This document shows, in pieces, positions 37,125 through 49,600 of a stretch of DNA of 64,000 nucleotides. Numbering within the stretch: position 1 is the stretch's first letter; every line of letters begins with the position of its first letter. Below the pieces are notes generated by a model. It worked only from the letters and a program-made list of their open reading frames with translations, searched no databases and was not told the DNA's origin. Made by a program: the position numbers and the translations under genes. The stretch is from Gordionus sp. m RMFG-2023 (Eukaryota > Nematomorpha > Gordioida > Chordodea > Parachordodidae), in contig NC_088777.1 of NCBI RefSeq assembly GCF_954871325.1, positions 5,991,366-6,055,365 on the forward strand, written 5' to 3'.

Positions 37125-37195
37125 AACTAAGAGGGTATCACCTGACTCACCCTGTGATTTCCTTAATACAATACATTCGAATCCCTTTCCCTCCA
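37125..37195 (+). ncRNA. tRNA-like sequence (SINE fragment)
   Basis: TTAACTAAGAGGGTATCACC resembles an A-box arm and CATTCGAATCCC resembles a B box about 50 bases later. No complete cloverleaf can be drawn, so it is a remnant at best. Confidence 0.35.
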
Positions 37196-37624
37196 AATAT
37201 CTTTTTTTAAAAAAAAACTTAAATATTATAAAAATATATTCTATATTCCTTTATATTGAATTTGAAGTTTATTTGAATAAAATTTACTAGGTTTACATAA
37301 AATGTTTAATACCTTAATTGAACAAATATTACAAAATATTGGCTACATTGAATAACAAAAGGTCAAATAATACATGAGGTTGTAGTTCATAAAAATAATT
37401 AAGATGTAGCTAGGGTTAATTAAATAATACCATTGTTTTGATCATTTCAATTTTATTGTAGACAAGTTCATATGTAATAAATTTATTATAGACGGGTTCA
37501 TATGAAATAAGTATATAATACAACAATATCTTTTAAGAGAAAATTTTTGGCAATTCAAATATTTTATTAAAACTTATATTGAAATTATTTTATTGAAATT
37601 TAAATTAACTTATTTTCGCTAAAG

Positions 37625-40600
37625 ATGTTTAATGGTATCTTCTTAATCGTAGTTATTCTGGCTTTCATAGGACTATCACAAGGTATAATATAAATTTCAA
37701 TAAAATTATTTATACTCTTCATGCAAGCATTATATTGCTAAGACATATTTAAGATTATTTAAAGTGTACTAATATAAGTTTCCTATTTTTATTTACATTT
37801 TAACATATCATAAATTTTAAAATAATTTTTTGAATTGGTATTTGCATCAAAAAATTTAATATTTTTCCAAATTAAAAAAAAGAAAATATTGCAAAATTAA
37901 GATTTATAAAGAAATTAGTTTAAAATATTATAACTTTCATAGATTTACTATGAAATCAGATTTTTCAATTTTATAACTCGTTAGAAGATAGATATAATTG
38001 CTTTAGTTTAAATGTGTTTCTTATTAATACGATTATAAATATAAAAAATTAAATAATTATGGAGTATTTTGTCCTTACTTTACATTTTCACTAATTTCCT
38101 TCATTTTTTTCTTAGAAAATTTAATATTCTTTATCATATTTTCCCTTGCGATATTATCTTGATTTTATTATAATCTTTTTCAATTTATAAATAAAGAGGA
38201 CCTTGGTAAGAATACATTGCATATTGTTATTTTTATATAAAATAAATTTATATTTTATGAATTTAATCTTAATTTTTTTTGGTTGTATGGTGTGTTAATT
38301 TTTTTTCTTCTTATAATAATACTAAAAGTCTTTAGCAAATTTTCTTAATTAAATTTATATACAAAGAAATAAAATTTTAATTATATTTATCATTTTATTC
38401 TAATATAATTATAATAATATCTATCATTTTATCACAGTTGATGCTTCGACTTTAACCACAGCCACCACCATAACCGGAGGACCTAATCATTCTGGTATAT
38501 TATTATATGCATAAATTAAAAGTTAACCCAATTTTATAATTATTAGTCGACATTTGACATTTTAAAGTGAGTAGCCCTTTGTTCGGTCTGCAGATAGTGA
38601 CAAGTGACAATAAACTTACTTAAACATCCACATGATCTAAGAAGTTGTAGAACAGGCCCCTGTCAGATTACATGGATATCCAAAGATAGCTGATAATTTT
38701 TTGTTTTGTTTTAAAATTTAAAAACCTCATGTCAAAGTTGTCGAGAGAGGTGGTGACCACAAACAAAAAAAACGTTATATTAAGAGGTATATTTTTCTTA
38801 GATTTTCAGCCTATCTAAGGTAACTTTGGTGTTTGATCTGGTGAATATCACGATAAAGAGAGGGTCTCATGCAATACCCTTTTGAGTTAATACATGTCTT
38901 TGTCTTCCGATACATTAAGAACATCAAGTTTAGTTAATCTGAATCGCGAAAGGTATTAAATACACTGTAGTATATAATTACATATTCATAGTTACAATTT
39001 GGAATAGTATTAAGTCATGATAGAAGTGATTTGGAGAAATTTTTTAAAAAAAATGTAATATATAAAATATTTTAAAAAATTGGCATTTCAGGATTATTAA
39101 AATGACAAAAATAATTATAAATATTTCTTGAAAAATATAAATCACGATATTTTTGAATGAAAATTTTTATTTTTTGATTAAATCTTTTCTTTTCTTTGGA
39201 TCTTTTTTTGTTAGTGAATCATTTTCTCATTTTATTTAGCCTCCCTTTTTTGATCGAATCTTTTTCTTTTATTATTGACACTTGAAAACCTTACAATTTT
39301 TTTTTCTTTTTAAGCTTTGAAAACTAAGGTTCCAAGTTCTAATCTTGATTTGAAAATAATCTTCAAGATTTTCCATGATGATTGATGAGCAAATATCGAT
39401 AAAGATGATTTACCGAGCTTAGAATTGCCCACCCTAGTCATGAGAGGCTTGAGCAGCCGGGTAGTAGGATATTTGTCCGTTCAGCAAAAATCGATTATAC
39501 TTAAAAAACCTTGCAATTAAAATAACTAAATTAAAATATTGTTTATTTTTGATAGCATTGTAATAAATTCTTAATTTTTACTTGTTTGAAATCTGCCCAG
39601 TAGCCCTTAATTTATATATTAATTCAAATAAATTTTGAAACAATATATTTTTGGAGAAGCCAATCTATAACTTAATATACTAATAAATTAAAAAAATAAA
39701 TAAACACCTGCGTATCAATGAACTTTAAAGAATTACAAATCTTTTTTTTGAATATTACCAAATATTTATAAACAATTATTTTAACTATACAGTATCTCTC
39801 TTATATTACTTTTAAGGGAAGGTGATCAGAAAATGAACCAAATGTAATTAATACATTTAAAAAATTATAATAATAGTACCTATTCGAACCTTCCCAAATA
39901 TGCTTTTAATTCTAACTCCAATGTCTTTTAACATTTAATAGTATCGATTCTCTTATGATTACCAACGATAATAAGCTTATGAATTAGCTTCTGTATTAAA
40001 TGCCACAGAACTAAATTACAGTTATATTGAATGTGAGAATCTTGGTATCATCTTAATGGTAATCACTTTACAATAATTATTGACCATAAATAACTCATTC
40101 TTTGCCATATAAAAGATTAACAAAAATGCAATTAATATTAATAGTAATAATTACTAGCAAATTATGACTATGAGTTATCATTTAAAGGAACTAAAAAACA
40201 TAGAAATTGGGATATACTTATCTGATTTATAATTGATGGCAAACCATCTGCATGGGAAGAATTAGATATTAGTTTTATATTACTAAAGGCTCCACAATTC
40301 TTAAAGATATAAAATACCAAACGTAAAACAACCTAATATTATCGAAATTATCACGTAATTTAACAAGTGGTTGGCCTATATTAGAAGAAAATCTTAAATT
40401 TTTTTTCAACTAAGTGTGGAGCTCATAATGGAAGCTGAATGTATATTATGAATAAATAAAATTTCTTACTTGCAATTTCGGAAACCAACTATTAATGCTA
40501 TATTATTCCCAAATCACAACTACTCTTTCTTTATGGAATTAAAAACCATATAATATTATATCCCATTTAAAAATTTTTAATTTAAATGTACCTTTTAACC

Positions 40601-43600
40601 GCCATTTTAAAATTTTCTATCATTTTTCTTTCTTTCTAATTTTCACTTTTTCCCACCAATTTTAAGTAATTTTTGAGTTTTTAACACCTATTTATGAGAA
40701 TTATATCATATTTAACTTGGTTTTTATTCGTTTTCATCTAATTTTTATACTTCTTCCCACTCAATTATTTTATATTATATATTTATAAAATAAGTTCTCC
40801 ATTTTTTCGTTTACTTAAAATTTCCCTATAGATTTTGCGTATTTCATGTTATTAAGTCATCTTTTTCCCTTGTCAACTCTTATCTTTCACATCAAAACAT
40901 TTCTTTTAAATCAAAATTTATATTTTTTGAAAATGTACCATCCTAAGTAGGCGATAATAAATAGCAATGAATAATCAATCATAATAGTATATATTTTGTG
41001 ATAACGTCTATATCAGTAAAAAATAACTATCTTTGAACATATAATATAAAATATATGCTTATTTTTATATTTATAGAAGCAAAATTAAACATTAAAGGTA
41101 TAAACGTATTTATTTTGAAATATTTTACAAAAAAAATTATTCCAAGTAGACAACCATTATGAATGTGTTAATAATTCATTCTATTTCCAAGTCATATATC
41201 AAGATCGAAATAAATCTTGATAGAAACATATTCTATATGCTTTGTTCCTATTATTAATTAAAACTAAAATATCTTCTTATTATAATTAAGAAAAAACTTA
41301 GGCGCTTCTAATGTAGCTCAGCTATGATTTATAATGAAAACACGTTTTATTAAAAATCCTGATAGATTGTTAGATAAATCGCAACTTTTATATAATAATA
41401 ATTATCATTCTAATATAATAGAAAATGGAAACGGGCTCCCCGTGATAGTTTAAAAGATCGATTTCTTGGAACAGACTAATAAAAGTTTAGTACTGCCTAC
41501 ATCCAAACACAAATTATAGAACCGAAGCCATCTAAAAATTATTTAGTCAAATATTAATATAATATAGTTTTGTGATAATATATAACATTGATTTATTCCC
41601 AAAAGATAAATTGAATATAAAAAACAACTAAATTTTTAATAATAAATATATATTTATACACATATTAAATATAATTAATATATTTTCTTGTTAGAAATTT
41701 AGATAGATTGAAATGGAAATAATTTATTATATATTATATTAAAAAATTTTTAAAGTAAATCTTTATTAAATTTTAAAAAATAAATAAAATAACATAACAT
41801 ATAAAACTATAATAAAATGTTAGAAATCATTTAAACAATTAAAGTATGATAAATATAAATACTAAATTAAATTTGAAAAAAAAAACATATATAAAGGGAG
41901 GAAAAAGCAAAAAAAATTATTCATTGAGATCCGAGAATACTAAGTTAATGGCCTAGTAACACGACAATTTGAGTTTATTGTAACATTTTAAAAGAGGATC
42001 CATGATTCCCAGTAGTGTTGTTAAAAAGTCGAGTTCATCCGACTCAGAGTCTCAAGTCGTTAGTCAAATATGTCGACTACAAACTCAAGCCGTGAACTCG
42101 AGTTATGAACTCAAGTCGAGGACGAATATTTTATGAACTTGAGTCGTCAAATTGAGTCGACTAGAGGACGAATATTTCAGATTTATTATTATTAATTAAG
42201 ATATTTTTTGTATATTGGTAGAAATAATTATTGGAATAAAGTGATAATCTATAAAGTCTTCTTGTACTTTCTAATTTTTGACATTTCGGCAATAATTTTA
42301 AGCAATTAAAAAAATATTAATAATGTCTTCGATTTTCGTTAAAAATTATAAAATATAAAGGAAATAGAACTAAGCAATTTAATAACTGATACTAAAAAGC
42401 TTCTCAAGCAACAAAAAATTTATCTAATTCACCCTCTTATAAAAGAATTTGTCTAAAATTTTGATAAAATTTGCCTGATTTATTATATAATATTATGAGT
42501 TATAATCTAAAGGAACTAAAAAACTAGCAATTCAGATATGCTATCCTGATTTATAATTGACGGCTAACAATCTGCATGGGAAAAATAAGATATTAATTTT
42601 ATAGTGTTAAGGCTCCACTATTCTCCTAGATATAAGAACCCAATCGTAAAACAACCTAATATTATGAAATTATCATGTTACTTAACAATTGTTTAGCATA
42701 TATTAGATAAAAATTTCGAACTTTTTTTCAGCTACGAATGGAATGGATGAATATATATTATGACTAAATAAAATTATACACTTGCAATTTCAGGAAAGAA
42801 TACTATATTATCTCCAAATAATAATTACTTTTTCTTCTTGGAATTAAAAACTATATAATAATATATACCCATTTATAACTTTTTAATCTAATTTTCCCTT
42901 TTTTTGCCCCCATTTTAAAATTATCTATCTATATATTTTCTTTCTATATATTTATTCTGATTTTCCCAAGAAATTTTAAGTATTTTGTGATTTTTTTAAT
43001 CCTATATTTGAGAATTATATAATTTTTAACTTAGTTTTTATTCTTTTTTATCTAATTTTTACACCTTAGCTTTACTCTTGTATCTTTCACATCACAATAT
43101 TTTATTTATATTTTTTCAAAATGTACCAACCTAAGTAGGCGACAATAAATATCAATAAAAACAATTAATCAATCAAAAATAGGATGGATTTTGGGTTAAC
43201 TATAATTTATCCAAAAAGGATATAACTATCTTTCAACACGTAATATATTATATATGCATGTTTTCTATTTCTAGATGCAAAATTACACCCTAAAGGTATG
43301 AAATATAATTATTTTGTAATAAAAAAAAATTATTCCAAGTACAGAACTATTAAAAATATTCTAAATAATTTATATTTTCATTCTATGATTCTAAGTCATA
43401 CATCTAGATCTAGACTTATTCTATATGCTTTGTTCCATTTTTAATTAGAATTAATATCTAATATAATTAAGGAATTTAGAGGCTTTTAATGTAAAGTAGC
43501 TCAGCTGCGATTTATAATGATAAAAGCCATATTTAAATAAAATAAAACCTTAGGTGGGGGCCGTAACTAAAAATATTATTTTATTATGTCCTGTCTTCTT

Positions 43601-46600
43601 GGAACAAACCGTTTAAAAGATCGATTTTTTGGAACGGTCTTAACTCATGCTTTAGTGCTGCATATGTCCTAACACAAAATATAGAACCGTAGGTCTCTAA
43701 AAAAATATTTCTTCAAATATTAAACTAATATAGTTTTGTGAAATTATATAACATTGTATTTTACCAAAAAGATAAATTGAACATTATAAATATCGTTAAT
43801 TCCTTTTATTTAAACAAAACGTATTTATTAATAAGAATTGTACACATAAAAAAAACTAAAAGTAAAAATTATATTTTTTCTAAAGTTTATATAATAAAAT
43901 TTGTCAGATTTGAATTGTTCTGTATTACAAAAAATATAAGTTAAAAGCTAAATATTCAAATATACATTCTACAAATCTAAGTTAAACAAAAAAAATAAGA
44001 ATAATATTACAAGGTAAATTGAATATCTTTATTTTGATTTATATAACAGAATACAATAATTAACTAAATTATTAATAATAAATATAAATTAATACATTTT
44101 CTTACTATAGAATGAAATGGAAATTATTTATTATATATTATATTTAAAAAATTTTTAAAGTAAAAACTTTAAATTATAAAAATAACATAACATAAAACTA
44201 TATTAAAATGAAAGTAAGAAATCATATAAAAGATGATAAATATAAAGACTATAATAAATTTAAAAAAAACATATGAAGGGAGAAAAAAGCAAAAAGAGCC
44301 ACTCACTGAGATCCGAGTAAAATAATTTAGTTGCCTAGGAACACTACAATTTGAGTTTATCATAAAATTTTAAAAGAGGATCCATGATTCCCATTTATTT
44401 GAGGTATTTACTTTACCTAAAATCTTTTAAAAATGCCTAGGAACCAATTAGTAGAAATAATTATCGGAATAACGTGATAATCTATAAAGTCTTATACTTT
44501 ATAATTTTTAACATTTAGGCGATTTTTTTTATGTTATTAAAAAATATTAATAATCTCTTCGATTTTCGTCAAAACTTTTAAACTATAAAGTAAATAGAAC
44601 TAAGCACGCAATTTAATAACTGATACTAAAAAGCTTCAAGCAACAATAAATTTATCTAATTTACCCTTTTAAATTATAAAAGAATTTGTCTAAAATTTTG
44701 ATAAAATTTGCCTTATTTAATATATAATTTGATTTTCTTTTTAGAGTTAGAGAAAGACATGCTTTCGAATGCATTATAAAACAGCTCAATTTTCAGGGAG
44801 AGAACTGGGTCCTGATGGTACACCTCCAAGACCTTTTCGGACAGAGTTTTCCCATTCTATATAATGGAACACTTGTTTTTATACTTTAAAACATAGGAAA
44901 TAAATTAAAAATGTTCTTGTCCTTTAGAACATTTAATTTTATTTAATTAAGAACCTTTATATTACCAGTTTTCTTGATTTATTTTTTATTTTAGATATAA
45001 TTATCCAACAGATAAGTAAATTTTTTTTCTTACATAATTATAATCTAACATAATCATGCATAGTTTAACATGATTTTCCACAGATTTTGTAACATTTATT
45101 TATTCTAATTTGACAACCCATATTAAATAAAAGGTTTTGATAAAAATAAGAATTATTCTAAATATGATCTTTTCTCTATGTATAAATTTTTAACTATAAT
45201 CTTTTTTCGAAATAATTTCATTTTTTTAATCCTACTTTTCGAGGAGGAGTTTTTATACATTAATTTATTTTAATATGTTGTCTGTTGGCAATTTGTTTTA
45301 AAATAAATCAATACATTTATTTAATAAAAAAGTAATATATTTAATTGCATACTATTTGACATGTCTGATCAAAATAACCATGTTTTAATAACGGAATTTG
45401 AATAATTGATATTATAAAAATATTAATAATCTTATAATCGTTTTTTGTTCCTAACTTTATATCCTCATGTAATCTGCCAATTTAATCGAAATGTTTTTTT
45501 TGCTTATTTTAAGCTTTTTTAGAGTTGTAAAATACAGTTTTAAAAAATTTTTCACTTTATTAGATTCCTAACTAAATTATGATTTTTATTCTTTTTTGTA
45601 TCCTAAAAGTAATGCAATATTTTATTTTGTGTTAAATTTTTTCCATTTGTAATCGATATTCATACTAATTTCCCCCAATACTCGCGCTTCATAGACATCT
45701 GCTATAACAATAGCACTTTCCTCATCTTTAATGGTAGCGTTATATACTCTGAAGAGGGAGTACAACAGGGCGACCTCCTCGGCCCTATTCTTTTCTGCTT
45801 AGATATCCATAATATGATGAAAGATCTTAAATTTGATTTTGATCTCGACCTAAACCTATGGTACCTTGATGATGGCACCCTTTGCGATAATTCACATTAA
45901 ATAAGCAAAGCCCTTAACTACCTTGAAAGAGTATGCTCTAAAATAGATTTGGAATTAAATAAAACTAAAACTGAAATTTGCTTCCTCAACCCCGAGATTC
46001 CCTTAGATTTATTTAAAGAATACACTATTATCGAAAAAGAAAATATCCAACTTTTGGGCTCCCCATTACTTAATAATAATATATCCAAAAAAATTATCTA
46101 TAAAACTTTGAGATGTAAAAATTGGAAAAGTTCATCAACCACATTCTATCGCACCAGCTTTTTTACTTATTAAAAAAGTGTTTTTATCTTCCCAAAATCT
46201 CACATCTCTACTCATCCTCCTCATTCATCTCCTCAAACATTCAACACAATATTCGCTTAAAGACCTTTATAGAAAGGATCATCAACCTTTCATTATCAGA
46301 CTTTAATTGGCACCTAGTCCAATTACCCGCTAAACTGGGTGGTATCGACTTGATTCCCTTAGAACTACTTTCCCTTTCTCTATTTATATCAAATCGCTTA
46401 TCGCTCAATTCTGCGATCTCATCATTCATAACTCCTTATGATCTTCTTACAGCAGCAATAGAAAGATGGAATCTCCTAACCCCAGACGGTTATACATTTC
46501 CTACCGAAATCTCTAACAAATCTATCATCGAACCCCTAATAAAAAAATTACAAAATGGTCTTAACCCTACCAAAATAATCGATATACAACTATTAGAACA

Positions 46601-49600
46601 ACGATAAATACGGCTGGCATGAATGGCTCGAAGCACTTCCAAGCCAAACCTTAGATAATCTCTTATCCAATGACCAACTGAGAGTTACTATAGGCTTTAG
46701 ACTTGATCCTTGCTTAAACATTCACACTCTTGCTACCAATGCAGCCTAGCCGTTCAACCTAACGTCAGACATGGTCTAAACTGCACCCGCAGCCAAGGAC
46801 GTCATCTCCGTCATTAAGCATTTATAAAATTATACATAACGCTTTTAATAAGGCTATAATACCCAAAATCCTTGAACCTACCAACCTCTCATTACAAGAC
46901 GGATTCAGACCCGAGCTTAACTGCACCCCCTGGTCTAATGGGAAATCCCTTATTTGGGATGCAACCTGCGTATCATTCTTTCCTTTATCAATTAATACAA
47001 ACCCTCTTACTTGTAGGGAAAATAAAATAATTAATAAATATTCAAAATTAAATAACTTTATATTTCAGCTAATAGTCATTTCAACAACGGCAATTTTTCA
47101 TAGTCTACATATATTTTTTTAAAAACTTTATCACGAAAATTTTTTCGCATAACAAACGAAAATTGCGAATCCTTATTTCTTAAACAAAAATTCAATTGGA
47201 AATTTTTAAACACAAATATACTTGTTTTTTACGTACATTTTTATTATTAAATTAAGCTCTTTTTAGAACCTTCGATAATATTAATATGTATTTTTATTTA
47301 GTAATTTTATATATTTTTACATATTTTTATATAGTTGTTTTAATATTTTAGTGTTTTATCATTTTTTTTAAATATTATACCAATATCAATATCATCATAA
47401 TAAAATTTTAATGGATTTGATTAATAATTTCTTAAGAGAAACTTTAATTTACTTGAAATATCTCTCCGAGGTTTAATACTAACCTCGAGAGCCCTGATGA
47501 GATATATTCTCGCCCAAAAATGATTTTAAAGTTAAGATTAAAAAATAGCTTAAAGACCCTATCCTTGAATGTTGACCTGTTACTACACAGCTGATTATTC
47601 ATTTCCGAGCGTTATTACATAGAAAAATTAGGTAGAACAACAAAAATAAGAGAAAAGTTATTAGTCACCAAATAGAGGAAAATTTTTTAAAAAATCGGTA
47701 TAAATGCTTGCCAAATTTTATCATATTTTTTTTTAAAATGTAATTTATTCTTAAAATTAATTTAGGGAAAGAATTCGGTAAAATATTTGATTTCTTTTTA
47801 AATTCCAATAAAAATTAATGACCATAATATAAAAAAATAGGGTAATGCTGTTTTATTTTTTGTTTTTAAAATCATTAATTGAGCCCGTTGTTTTATAATT
47901 TAATAATCTGATTTTGCGCGAAATTCATATAAATTAATATAAATTAAGGTATCTTCAAAGGTTGGTCATAAAATTGTCTGAAATATTTTAGGGTGGATAT
48001 TCAACACATATTGAAATACATTTCCAGCAAAATCACATTTCTAAACTTAATAAAACGCTCTCAATTATAGATTTATAATGCAAAACATACTAAACATGTG
48101 GAGAAAATTTATTAAATTATCTTCTTCATACAAAACATATGATTGACGTATATATATATATATAAATATATATACAATGCCATTTATATCATGCCCACCC
48201 CTGTGCCAGGACATGCGGCTAAGATAAATTTTTTATTATAATTAATATAATATGCTATTTAAATATTGACCAAAATGGATCTAAAAATATATTTCAAAGG
48301 AATCTAAAAACGAAAATGTAATATACTTCATATATATAATAATGTAAATCATATAATTCGACAGCCAAAATATGGAAAAAATATTATAATTATAAATTTA
48401 TGAACTTTCACATTATTTATGATATTTCATATAATTATCTATTTTTCTAATAAAAAATTTTAAATAGTGAAAAATGTTAATCTATAATTTTTTTATCAGA
48501 ATAGTCAAATAATATATTTCCATTTGATTCATTCTTAATTTATAAATTATTTGTAATATATAAATTATTTTAAAACAGAATTTTTTTTTTTTGAATACCA
48601 TAATAATTTAATTAGAACAAGAATATATATGTGAAAAACTTCATGGTCCTTGGAATATCATTATATTTTTTAGGAAATTTTCTAGTCTTTAAAAATTGTA
48701 TTAATATATCCACTATACATTGCTATTTGCAAAAGAATATTTATTATTTGTTTAAAAAAAATTGAATCTCTGACCAAAAATAATATGAACCTACGTTTTT
48801 AATATAATGCTAATAATATGTTGATTTTAAATATTTTGTTTTATAACTTATCTCTATGACTTTCTTTGACTAATTAAAAATATAATTGAGATATTATACT
48901 AAATTTAACTGTCAAAGGTTATGCTTTACCGCTTTCGCTATAAATTTTTTTAAATAGTGTCTTACTATATTTTATTTATTTATTTAAAAATATATAATTA
49001 ATAAATCAAAACTAATAAATATTCTCATAACATTCTTTATGATAAAATTTATTTTTAATATTAAACAAATAAGAAACCCCATCCTCTTTCTTAAATTTAC
49101 CTAATAACATTTTAAGCTGGTTAAATATTTGCCCCTATAGACTTCATACCCATGTCATTTTTGTTAGAACTAGATTAAAAATGTTGACTTATAATGATTT
49201 AATTTGTCTTATTAAAAAGAAATCAAAATAGCTCCTCTAACAGTGGCGTAGCTAGGAATTTTCCTTAGAGGGGGTCCATACATATAAAAGCTGGGGGGCG
49301 TTTTGCTCGGCCTTCGGCCGGGTTTATCTTACAAATCATAACCATATCTTCGATAATATATAATAAATATATTTTTTTAAATGCATCAATAATATGTTAT
49401 TATACTTTAGTAGATTATTCTCAATGACTTTATAATAATACTATCCAGAATAATTTCAATAGTAATATAATATCCTTCCACAAACCAGAAAAATATAATT
49501 GATATAAACTCACTTTTAAGTCTTTTGAACTTATAATCTAAAAAAAATATTTGCTCTGGGAGCTGTCCAAACCCGAAAACCACCCCCGTAGCTACGTCAC

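Noticed and set aside
38790-38835. Exon-like ATTTTCAGCCTATCTAAG|GTAAC
   Set aside because: Contains an in-frame stop in phase 1.
41320-41345. Microexon candidate AACTTAG|GCGCTTCTAA in the duplication units
   Set aside because: Length is not a multiple of three and the donor differs among the three copies.
43738-44363. A/T-rich ORFs on both strands
   Set aside because: Chance frames in intron unit 2; the aligned part of unit 1 does not keep them open.
46241-46429. Minus-strand 62-codon ORF
   Set aside because: Antisense to the RT element.
48620-48660. 24-nt microexon candidate after TTTTTTAG|GAAATTTTC
   Set aside because: Phase fits, but the donor TT|GTATTA is weak and no duplicate supports it.
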